Positions 7,898-15,130 of a stretch of DNA of 48,124 nt are shown piece by piece. The stretch's first letter is position 1; the number at the start of each line of letters is the position of its first letter. The translations under genes were made by a program, and so were the position numbers. Below the pieces are notes generated by a model. That model searched no databases and was not told where the DNA came from. It worked only from the letters and a program-made list of their open reading frames with translations. The DNA is from SXXH01 sp041165735 (GTDB lineage Bacteria; Planctomycetota; UBA1135; GCA-002686595): assembly GCA_046341775.1 (NCBI GenBank), contig JBKDQQ010000194.1, forward strand, positions 1 to 48,124, given 5' to 3'.

Positions 7898-8947
7898 TCA
7901 CTCCTGCTTGGCGTCCTCCTTCGCCTCCACCTTGGCCTCGGAGACGACGACCGAGTACTCGATCTCGGCTTCCTCGGTCGATTCGATGCGCATCGTGCTC
8001 TCCTCGCGCGTCATCTCCCGCACGCTCTCGGTGCTGCCCTTGCCCTTCAGCTCGAGCTTCAGCGGGCGCTTGGCCGCGTTGTCCCAGTGGAGCTTGCCTT
8101 CGAGCTCGAAGGAGTAGGTCTGCGTGTTCTCGAACGGCGCGGACAAGGCTCCGTCGCGCGGGCGGCCCATGGCCGGCAACTCGCGCGAGCCCGAGGCCTC
8201 GAGCTTCAGCTCCACCACCGTGCAAGCCACTCCGTCGACCTCCTCGTCGATGGACAACACCTTGGCCTCGCCGGTCCAGTCGAGCTCGTTCAGGCGCGAG
8301 CCGCGACGACCGCCGCCTCCCCGCATGCCGCCGCGTCCGCCACCACCGCCACGCTGGCCGCGGCCTTCGCCACCTTCGGGCCGCGCCGGCGGCGGCGTCA
8401 ACTTGGCGAGGATGTCCTGGTGCAGCGCCTCGACGATGACGTCCTTCTCGAGTTCCCACGTGTCGTCGAGGGCGACCTCCTTGCCGGGCAGCAGCGCGTC
8501 GAGGCACAGCACGAGCTTGTGGCCCTTGAGGGCTTCTTCGCCCTCGGGCTCGGCGCCTTCGACCACCTTGGCCTCGCCTTCCTGGTCGATCTCGACCACG
8601 AGGCCCTCGAACGGGCTCTCCAGCTCGCGCTCCGAGCTGTTGTCGCCGGCGCTCATCGACACGCTGCCGGAGACATCGGTCCAGTGGCGGCGCACCTTGG
8701 TCGGCTTGCCCTCCGCGACCTCGAGGTAGCGGTCGACGTAAGTCTCCGACACCTCCGTCGCGGAGCTGGCGCTCCCGCCACCCATGCCTTCGACGGGCTC
8801 GCCGTCGCGCTCCATCGACATGCTCGTCTCCGCGCTCTGCTTGAAGACGATCGCGACCTCCACGGCCTTGTCGGTGGAGTAGGTGGTTTCGAGCTTGACG
8901 CCACCCGCGAGCAGGGCGACGAAGGCGGAGAGGACGAAGGTGCGCAT
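7898..8947 (-). CDS. Exported protein, paralog family member C, with Gly-rich insert
   Basis: 349 aa, no recognised function. The signal peptide is MRTFVLSAFVALLAGGVK, and the mature part is unusually acidic. Conserved family blocks: LDALLPGKEVALDDTWELE, EALHQDILAKL, LDWTGEAKVLSIDEEVDGVA and LEGKLHWDNAAKRPLKLELKG. Between the second and third blocks sits a low-complexity Gly/Arg insert (for example GGGGGRGGMRGGGGRRG) absent from A and B. The C-terminus is a charged tail rich in Glu, Lys and Ala. It is first in a probable two-gene unit with member B. Export is well supported; function is unknown. Confidence 0.78.
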   Translation of the reverse strand: MRTFVLSAFVALLAGGVKLETTYSTDKAVEVAIVFKQSAETSMSMERDGEPVEGMGGGSASSATEVSETYVDRYLEVAEGKPTKVRRHWTDVSGSVSMSAGDNSSERELESPFEGLVVEIDQEGEAKVVEGAEPEGEEALKGHKLVLCLDALLPGKEVALDDTWELEKDVIVEALHQDILAKLTPPPARPEGGEGRGQRGGGGGRGGMRGGGGRRGSRLNELDWTGEAKVLSIDEEVDGVACTVVELKLEASGSRELPAMGRPRDGALSAPFENTQTYSFELEGKLHWDNAAKRPLKLELKGKGSTESVREMTREESTMRIESTEEAEIEYSVVVSEAKVEAKEDAKQE

Positions 8948-9068
8948 GCTGGGGTTCCTTGGGGGGACTGGCGAGTCGATCTTCCTTCAACCGGCGTGGG
9001 AAGGGGAAGTGACGCGCTCGCTTGATTGTGCCAAGCAGCGTCCTCGGCGGCCGCGGGACGGCCCGCCT

Positions 9069-9563
9069 TCAGGGTGCCGCGGCCAACTCGAGGACCTCCA
9101 GGGCGGCGTCGGCCCCGTAGAGGCAGGTCGCCACGCGTCCACCGGCCTCGAAGTGCAGCACGGCGCCGCGCGGGTGGGCATCCTCCGCGATCAAGGTCCA
9201 CTCGGCGGGTTGCTCGGGCATGCCCGGCAGTCCGGCGTTGGCGAGCAGGACCGCGCGCGCATGGTCCGTCAAGGCCGCGCCGCGCGGCGCCCGCAGCCCG
9301 AAGACGCCGTGCCAGGCCCAGCGTCCATGCTGCTCGTCCGCCAACGCGCGCGCCGCATGCACGCGCAAGCCATCCGGCGCGTCGGGCGCGACGAGGTTGC
9401 ACTGCGTCTTGCACTTGCACGATTGCAGGCAAGGATCGCAGTCCTCGTCGCAGTACGAGATGTAGCAGCTGCCGCCGCACAGCCATCCGATGGCGAGCGC
9501 GGCGAGGAACGCACTCCCGAGGCGCGGCGCCGCGCGCAACACGGTCCTGGTCAGGGCGAGCAT
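9069..9563 (-). CDS. Small exported protein with an N-terminal Cys cluster
   Basis: 164 aa, not recognised. The N-terminus is hydrophobic (residues about 14-30, including GSAFLAALAIGWL) and is followed at once by nine cysteines within 28 residues (pattern CGGSC, YC, DC, DPC, SCKC, QC). The remaining 110 aa are Cys-poor apart from one, with an Ala/His-rich globular composition. The cluster could bind metal or form disulfides at the membrane surface; the lipobox match is poor. It lies 121 nt upstream of family member C on the same strand and is divergent from the PHA-system protein. Confidence 0.6.
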   Translation of the reverse strand: MLALTRTVLRAAPRLGSAFLAALAIGWLCGGSCYISYCDEDCDPCLQSCKCKTQCNLVAPDAPDGLRVHAARALADEQHGRWAWHGVFGLRAPRGAALTDHARAVLLANAGLPGMPEQPAEWTLIAEDAHPRGAVLHFEAGGRVATCLYGADAALEVLELAAAP

Positions 9564-9649
9564 GGCTCGATCCTAGCCGCTTTCCCGGTTCGCGCCACCT
9601 GTACAATGGCCCCATGGACAGCGCCTCGCCCGCGATCCATGCTCGCGCC

Positions 9650-9934
9650 ATGACCAGCATCGAAGTCCGCGTGCCCCACGCCCTCGGTCGCGCCGAGGCG
9701 CTGCGCCGCATCCGCACGAAGGCCGAGCCCATGATCGCCTCGGGCCGCGCCCCCATCACCAGCCTCGAATGGACCGACGAGGGCGCGCGCATCGCCAGCG
9801 CCAACTCCTCCGGCACGCTCGCGTGCACGGACACCGAAGTCGTCGTGAACGCCGAACTCGGCGGGTTCGTGGCCTTCATGTCGGCCGGCGCCAAGAAGGC
9901 CGTCGAGGGGTGGTTGCGGGAAGTGCTGGCCTGA
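9650..9934 (+). CDS. Polyhydroxyalkanoic acid system family protein
   Basis: 94 aa from the ATG at 9650, which gives the family's usual N-terminus (MTSIEVRVPHALGRAEALRRI). An in-frame ATG at 9614 would add 12 residues. Members of this small cytosolic family occur with polyhydroxyalkanoate or granule genes, but their biochemical role is poorly defined. The rest matches the family pattern: an amphipathic helix, strands around LEWTDEGARIASAN and TLACTDTEVVVNAELG, and a terminal helix (KKAVEGWLREVL). No PHA synthase or depolymerase is in this window. It converges on the CstA gene with only 16 nt between stops. Confidence 0.8.
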   Translation: MTSIEVRVPHALGRAEALRRIRTKAEPMIASGRAPITSLEWTDEGARIASANSSGTLACTDTEVVVNAELGGFVAFMSAGAKKAVEGWLREVLA

Positions 9935-9950
9935 AGCGCGCGCCGATCGA

Positions 9951-11633
9951 TCAGGCCTGGGTTCGCCGCGGGGCGGCGCGCCAGGCTTTCCACCCCGCGA
10001 CGACCATCGTCGCCGCCAGCGCGAGCAGCAGCCCCGCCACCAGCGCGTTGGCGGCGCGCGCGTCGAAGCCCTCGGCCGCGCGCAGGTTCGACATCAGCAG
10101 CGCGCACAGCGCCCAGGTCGTGATCGCGAGGATGAAGGCCAGCGGCAGCAGCACGAACCACGCGGGCTGGCCCTCCTGCTTGAGCCACACCGCGAGGCAG
10201 ATGAAGGTCAGCGCGGCCAGCAACTGGTTCGACGCGCCGAACAGGGTCCAGAAGCGCAGGAACGCGCCGTCGTCCTCGAACCAATGCAGCGTCGCGGGAA
10301 CCGCGACGACCAGGGCGACGCCCGCCAACGCACCGAGCGCGCCCTTCCAGCCGAACAGTTCCTGGACGAGGTAGCGCCCGAGGCGCGTGGCGACATCGAG
10401 CGTGTCGAACACGAAGGTCGAGAACGCCATGGCGCCGAAGGTGACGGCGAACTCGAGATGCTCGCGGCCGATCAGCGTCGCCAGGAACTCGCCCATGCCG
10501 CGTCCGTAGAGCGCGCCCGCCGGCAGCGGCTTGCCGTCGGCGCCGATCGTCTGCGCGGGCTCGAGCACGAGCAGGGCCGACAACGCCACCACCGCCACGA
10601 AGCCCTCCGCGAGCATGGCCCCGTATCCCACGGGGTGCGCGTGCGTCTCCTTGTCGAGCTGCTTGCTGGTCGTGCCCGAGCACACGAGGCCATGGAAGCC
10701 CGAGCACGCGCCGCAGGCGATGGTGACGAACAGGAACGGGAACATGGTCGCCGCGCCGCCGGCGTCGAAGCCCTTGAACGCCGGCAGATGGATGGCGAAG
10801 TCGCCGAAGGCGAGACCCAGCACCGCCATGCCGAGTGCCGCGTACAACACGATCCCGCCCAAGTAGCCGCGCGGCTGCAACAGCACCTGCACGGGCAGCA
10901 AGGACGCCACGGCGCAGTAGGCGAAGATCAGGAAGGCCCAGGTGCGCGCGTCCAGCACGAGGAGGTGCGAGACCTTCGTCGCTCCAAAGGTCAGCGCGAA
11001 GAGAAGCGGCACGAACACGAGCGTCGTCGACCAGAGCGGCGGCTTGAACAGGCGTTCGACCAGCCCGAGCAGCAACGCCAGCAGCAGGTAGCCCGCCGCC
11101 GCCGCGGCCACGGCGCCGCCGGGGTTGAAGCGCGTGGCGTCGCCGGCGAGTTCCTCCGGTCCCGAGGCGAAGGACCCCGCGGTGATGTCGGCGAAGGCCA
11201 CGATGACGTAGACCAGGGCCAGCAGGATGAAGAGCGTCATGGCGCGGCCGGCGCCGGTGCCGAGTCGCCTGCGCGCCATGGCCGCGATCGAATCGCCACC
11301 ATGGCGCAGCGACGCAACGAGGGTCGTCATGTCGTGCACCGCGCCGATGAAGACCACGCCGACGCCGATCCAGAGCAGGCATGGCAGCCAACCGTACTGC
11401 TGCGCAGCCAGGATCGGCCCGGCGATCGGACCGGCGGCGGCGATGGCCGAGAAGTGCTGCGCGAACAGGTAGAACGGCGGCGTGGGGACGAAGTCGACGC
11501 CATCGCGCCGGGAGTGCGCCGGCGTGGGATGCCGATCGTCGAGCCCGAGCCGACGCGCGACGCGCGCACCGAACAGGCGATGCCCCAGCACGAGCAAGAT
11601 CAGCACGCCGAGGACGAGCAGCTTCAGTTCCAT
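9951..11633 (-). CDS. cstA: Carbon starvation protein A (CstA/BtsT) family transporter
   Basis: Polytopic inner-membrane protein of 560 aa. CstA-family members import peptides or pyruvate during carbon limitation. It shows the family's N-terminal helix (LKLLVLGVLILLVLGHRLF), the DGVDFVPTPPFYLFAQHFSAIA region, GPIAGPILAAQQYGWLP, GAVHDMTT, and later GACSGFHGLVCSGTTSKQL and FGASNQLLAALTF. At 560 aa it is shorter than the roughly 700-aa E. coli proteins but matches the short form seen in other phyla. Start at ATG 11633. It is divergent from the DAACS symporter across 157 bp. With the several peptidases in the window, a peptide-uptake role is plausible but inferred. Confidence 0.9.
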   Translation of the reverse strand: MELKLLVLGVLILLVLGHRLFGARVARRLGLDDRHPTPAHSRRDGVDFVPTPPFYLFAQHFSAIAAAGPIAGPILAAQQYGWLPCLLWIGVGVVFIGAVHDMTTLVASLRHGGDSIAAMARRRLGTGAGRAMTLFILLALVYVIVAFADITAGSFASGPEELAGDATRFNPGGAVAAAAAGYLLLALLLGLVERLFKPPLWSTTLVFVPLLFALTFGATKVSHLLVLDARTWAFLIFAYCAVASLLPVQVLLQPRGYLGGIVLYAALGMAVLGLAFGDFAIHLPAFKGFDAGGAATMFPFLFVTIACGACSGFHGLVCSGTTSKQLDKETHAHPVGYGAMLAEGFVAVVALSALLVLEPAQTIGADGKPLPAGALYGRGMGEFLATLIGREHLEFAVTFGAMAFSTFVFDTLDVATRLGRYLVQELFGWKGALGALAGVALVVAVPATLHWFEDDGAFLRFWTLFGASNQLLAALTFICLAVWLKQEGQPAWFVLLPLAFILAITTWALCALLMSNLRAAEGFDARAANALVAGLLLALAATMVVAGWKAWRAAPRRTQA

Positions 11634-11790
11634 GTCCGGGCGTCGACTCTAGCCGAGGAACGCCGGCTCGCGCCACGCGCGCGCGCCAAGCGGCCCGGGC
11701 CCGCGCGGCCCTTCGCGCGGCCCTTCGCGCGGCTCGTCAAGCTCGCTGGACGCGTGCCATCGCCCATCGCTGGCGGTACCTTCCACCATC

Positions 11791-13101
11791 ATGGAAGCGA
11801 CAGGCAAGCAGGACGACCTCCACAAGAAGGTGCTCGCGGGCCTCCTCGTCGGCGCGCTGCTGGGGCTCTTGGGCAACTGGCTGGGCGCACGCGACGAGGA
11901 CGCCAGGGCGGTCGTACGCTTCCTCGCCGACGGCGTGGCCCACCCGATCGGGCAGGTCTTCCTGCGCCTGCTGTTCCTCGTCGTGGTGCCCTTGGTGTTC
12001 GCCTCGCTCGCCACCGGCGTCGCCTCGCTGGGCGACTTCGGCAAGGTCGGCCGCATCGGCGCGCGCACCGCGGCCTTCTTCCTGCTGACGACGGCCTTCA
12101 GCGCGGTGCTGGGCTTGTTCCTGATGAACAGCCTGCAGCCCGGGGCGGGCTTCGATCCCGCCGTGCGCGCGGAGCTGTTGTCCTCGTTCGGCGGCGACGC
12201 GGCCAAGCTGCAGGCCGCCGCCGACGCGAACGCGACGAAGACCACGCTCGAGACGGCCAACAAGTGGCTCGACATGTTCCTGCCGCGCAACGTGCTGGGC
12301 GCGGTCAGCCGCATGGAGATGCTGCCCTTGGTGGTGTTCGCGCTGCTCTTCGGCGCGTTCCTGATGCGGGTCCGCACGGAACGCCGCGACCACATGGTGG
12401 GCTGGCTGGAGACGGTCTCCGAGGTCATGGTCGCCATCGTCGGCTTCGCCATGAAGCTCGCGCCCTTCGCGGTGGCTTGCCTGATCTACGCGGTCGTGGC
12501 CAAGTTCGGAGCGGACCTGTTGGCCAAGCTCGCGGCCTACGTCGGCATCATCCTGGGCGCGTACCTGCTGCAGTTGTTCGTGTTCTATCCGCTGCTGCTC
12601 GCCCTGATGGCGCGCCGCTCGCCGGTGGAGTTCCTGCGTGGCGCCATCCCCGTCATGGTCACGGCCTTCTCGACTTCGAGCAGCAACGCCACCTTGCCGA
12701 CCTCGCTGCGGATCGCCAAGGAACGCCTCGGCGTCCGGCCGTCGGTGGCGGGCTTCGTGCTGCCGCTGGGCGCCACGCTCAACATGAACGGCACTGCGCT
12801 GTTCGAGGGCGCGCTCGTGCTGTTCATCGCGCAGGTGTTCGGGGTGGAACTGACGATGGGCCAACAGGCGATCCTCGTCCTGATGTGCGTCGTCACCGCC
12901 GTGGGCGCCGCGGGAGTGCCGGGCGGTTCGCTGCCCTTGCTCGTCGCCGTGCTGGCGCAAGTCGGACTCCCGCCCGACGGCATCGCCATCGTGCTGGGCG
13001 TCGACCGCATCCTCGACATGGGCCGCACCGTCGTGAACGTGACGGGCGACCTCGTCTGCGCCGCCTGGATCGAGTCGAAGGAAGGCCCGCGCGTCGAATG
13101 A
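11791..13101 (+). CDS. Dicarboxylate/amino acid:cation symporter (DAACS, GltP/DctA family)
   Basis: Inner-membrane secondary transporter of 436 aa that would couple uptake of an acidic amino acid or C4-dicarboxylate to Na+ or H+. Family hallmarks: the serine-rich hairpin STSSSNATLPTSL, the unwound helix motif LGATLNMNGTA (usually NMDGT, so Asp is replaced by Asn here), a second hairpin AAGVPGGSLPLL, and VDRILDMGRTVVNVTGD near the end, where the Asp/Arg residues bind substrate. The substrate cannot be assigned. A hairpin follows 4 nt after the stop. Confidence 0.92.
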   Translation: MEATGKQDDLHKKVLAGLLVGALLGLLGNWLGARDEDARAVVRFLADGVAHPIGQVFLRLLFLVVVPLVFASLATGVASLGDFGKVGRIGARTAAFFLLTTAFSAVLGLFLMNSLQPGAGFDPAVRAELLSSFGGDAAKLQAAADANATKTTLETANKWLDMFLPRNVLGAVSRMEMLPLVVFALLFGAFLMRVRTERRDHMVGWLETVSEVMVAIVGFAMKLAPFAVACLIYAVVAKFGADLLAKLAAYVGIILGAYLLQLFVFYPLLLALMARRSPVEFLRGAIPVMVTAFSTSSSNATLPTSLRIAKERLGVRPSVAGFVLPLGATLNMNGTALFEGALVLFIAQVFGVELTMGQQAILVLMCVVTAVGAAGVPGGSLPLLVAVLAQVGLPPDGIAIVLGVDRILDMGRTVVNVTGDLVCAAWIESKEGPRVE

Positions 13102-13104
13102 AGT

Positions 13105-13145
13105 CGCGCCGCCCGTCCCGGAGGCACCCGGAGGCGGACGGCGCG
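13105..13145 (+). terminator. Hairpin after the DAACS gene
   Basis: Stem CGCGCCG/CGGCGCG continued by CCG/CGG after one mismatch, starting 4 nt after the symporter stop. No T run. A second hairpin for the opposing operon follows at 13155. Confidence 0.4.
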
Positions 13146-13154
13146 ATCTGGGAA

Positions 13155-13185
13155 CGGAGCCCGCCGGCGATGCCGCCGGACTCCG
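13155..13185 (-). terminator. Hairpin after the USP/TerC/APC operon
   Basis: Outer stem CGGAG/CTCCG and inner stem CCGGCG/CGCCGG with a 4-nt loop, separated by a small internal loop. It lies 15 nt past the stop of the universal stress protein gene, read on the minus strand. There is no T run. Confidence 0.35.
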
Positions 13186-13200
13186 CGTGCCTTGGCGTGT

Positions 13201-14100
13201 TCAGCCCGGTACGACCATGGCGTTCGTCGGGCATCCGACCAGCGCGTCGCGCGACACCGAGCCGTGCCACAACCGTGCGAGGCCGCGCCGGTGGTGCGTG
13301 CCGAACAGCACGAGTCCGGCCTTCTCCTCGGTGGCGAGCTGCGCGAGGTGCTCGGCGGGCTTGCCGAAGCCGGGAACCAGGCGCAGCTTGGCTTCTTCCT
13401 CGGCGATGCCACGCTCCGCCAGGCGCCGACGCAGGCCCTGCTCGATGTCCTTCTCCAGCAGCGCGCGCGTCTTGAGGTCTCCGGTGGCGCCCAGACCCGC
13501 GCCTTCGCCGTGCTCCGGCGGCCACCAGACATGCGCCACGACCAGCTCGATCTCGGCCGCGCGACGCAGATCGATCGCGTGGCGCAGCGCCGCGTCGGAG
13601 GCCGCGTCGGCCTCCAGCGCCACCATGACCTTGAGGGGCTCGCCTTCGGCCCACGCCTCGAGCGGCGCGGGATCGCGCAGCACGAGCACGGGCAGGTCCG
13701 CCTTCTGCGAGACGCGATCCGCGGTGCTGCCGAGTCGCCATGCAGCCAAGCCGCGGTGTCCGGTCGCGCCCACGGCGATGCACGAAGCCTTGAGTTCGCG
13801 CGCGCGCTCGACCAGTTGCTCGTCGGGGTGCCCCGACATGATCTCGGCGCGCGCGCGCACGCCGGCGTGCGACAGCTCCTGCGCCATGAGGGCCGCGCGC
13901 ACCTGCGCGTGCTCGCGCTGCGCCTCGTACCACTGGCCGACCGCGATGGGCGCTTCGGCCGCCGCGGCCCAGGCGATGTCGGGGATGTCGACCGAGTGGG
14001 CGCACACCACGTCTTCGCCCAACTTGCGCGCGTACGCGCCCGCGCCGCGCATGGCGGCCGTGGCCGCCGCCGAGAAATCCGTGCCGAACAGGATGGTCAT
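13201..14100 (-). CDS. Tandem-domain universal stress protein (UspA family)
   Basis: 299 aa, two UspA folds. Domain 1 (about 1-145) begins MTILFGTDFS and carries a full ATP-binding motif G-2X-G-9X-G-S (GATG...LGST) before VSQKADLPVLVLR. Domain 2 (about 155-299) ends GTHHRRGLARLWHGSVSRD; the second Gly of the motif is His, so nucleotide binding there is doubtful. USPs are cytosolic stress and energy-status proteins. It is last in a minus-strand run APC/USP permease - TerC - USP with gaps of 13 and 30 nt, suggesting it modulates or senses the same stress as those two membrane proteins. Confidence 0.92.
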   Translation of the reverse strand: MTILFGTDFSAAATAAMRGAGAYARKLGEDVVCAHSVDIPDIAWAAAAEAPIAVGQWYEAQREHAQVRAALMAQELSHAGVRARAEIMSGHPDEQLVERARELKASCIAVGATGHRGLAAWRLGSTADRVSQKADLPVLVLRDPAPLEAWAEGEPLKVMVALEADAASDAALRHAIDLRRAAEIELVVAHVWWPPEHGEGAGLGATGDLKTRALLEKDIEQGLRRRLAERGIAEEEAKLRLVPGFGKPAEHLAQLATEEKAGLVLFGTHHRRGLARLWHGSVSRDALVGCPTNAMVVPG

Positions 14101-14130
14101 CGCACCCGCCTTCCGGGGGGCGCGATTGGC

Positions 14131-15117
14131 TCACGCCCCCTGCTCGTCCTCCGCGACCACCTTCGCCCGGACGATCGAAGCGATGGTGGCGAGCGCCAGG
14201 ATCCCCGCCACGACTCCCAGCGCCGCGCCGATCGGGATCTTGTGCTCCTCCGGCAACAGCATCTTGATTCCCACGAAGACGAGAATCAGCGAAAGTCCGT
14301 ACTTGAGGTAGTGCAGGTACCGTAGCAGGCCGCCGACGGCGAAGAAGAGCGAGCGCAGCCCGAGGATGGCGAAGATGTTGCTCGTGTAGACCACGAACAG
14401 GTTCTGCGAGATGCCGAGCGCCGCGGGCACCGAGTCGAGCGCGAACAGGATGTCCGTGGTCTCGATGACCATCAGGCACAGGAAGAGCGGCGTGGCCGCC
14501 TTCCGGCCGTTCTCGGTCGTGAAGAAGCGTTCGCCGTCGAAGCGCGTCGTCACGGGCACGAAGCGCCGCACGAGCTTGAGGACCGGGTTGCGACCGGGGT
14601 CGACGTCGCCGTCCTCCTTCTGGAACATCAGCTTGAACCCGGTCAGCACGAGCAGGCCGCCCAGCACCCAGATCAGCCAGTGGAATCGTTCGAGCGCCTC
14701 GACGCCGATCCACAGGAAGAGACCGCGCATCAAGGCCGCGCCGAGGATGCCCCAGAACAGCACCCGGTGGCGCGATTGCGCCGGGATGCCGAAGTAGGAG
14801 AACACGACGAGGAAGACGAAGATGTTGTCGACCGAGAGCGCGTACTCGGTCAGCCAGCACGTCAGGAACTCGAAGCTCGGCAGGTGGTCGGACTTGCCGG
14901 GATGCTCGGCGAGGAAGCGCGGATCGACGTGCCACCACACGAAGGCGTTGAAGAGCAGCGCCAGCACGACCCACACGCCCGTCCACGCCAGCGCCTCCTT
15001 GACCGAGGGCTCGTGGGCCTTCTTGTTGAACACGCCGAGGTCGAGCGCCATCACGCCCGTCACGACGGCCGCGAACAGGCCCCAGATCAACATGTTCTCG
15101 CCGAGCATCGCGTCCAT
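14131..15117 (-). CDS. TerC/Alx family integral membrane protein, putative metal exporter
   Basis: 328 aa with about nine predicted membrane segments. TerC/Alx proteins are membrane metal (notably Mn2+) exporters or metallation factors. The two acidic metal-site helices are visible: TEYALSVDNIFVF and LVIETTDILFALDSVPA. They carry the conserved Glu/Asp residues, and the NLFVVYTSNIFAILGLRSLFF segment is typical of the family. ATG at 15117 lies 13 nt after the APC permease stop. No yybP-ykoY riboswitch can be placed, because there is no leader between the two genes. Confidence 0.92.
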   Translation of the reverse strand: MDAMLGENMLIWGLFAAVVTGVMALDLGVFNKKAHEPSVKEALAWTGVWVVLALLFNAFVWWHVDPRFLAEHPGKSDHLPSFEFLTCWLTEYALSVDNIFVFLVVFSYFGIPAQSRHRVLFWGILGAALMRGLFLWIGVEALERFHWLIWVLGGLLVLTGFKLMFQKEDGDVDPGRNPVLKLVRRFVPVTTRFDGERFFTTENGRKAATPLFLCLMVIETTDILFALDSVPAALGISQNLFVVYTSNIFAILGLRSLFFAVGGLLRYLHYLKYGLSLILVFVGIKMLLPEEHKIPIGAALGVVAGILALATIASIVRAKVVAEDEQGA

Positions 15118-15130
15118 GCGGCCCCCCTCC

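Noticed and set aside
8653..11676. Minus-strand open frame of about 1000 codons
   Set aside because: It is antisense or out of frame to the CstA gene and paralog genes, is rich in Arg/Ala and shows no domain.
10284..13475. Plus-strand open frame of about 1060 codons
   Set aside because: It overlaps CstA (antisense) and the DAACS symporter (other frame), both with clear membrane-protein motifs.
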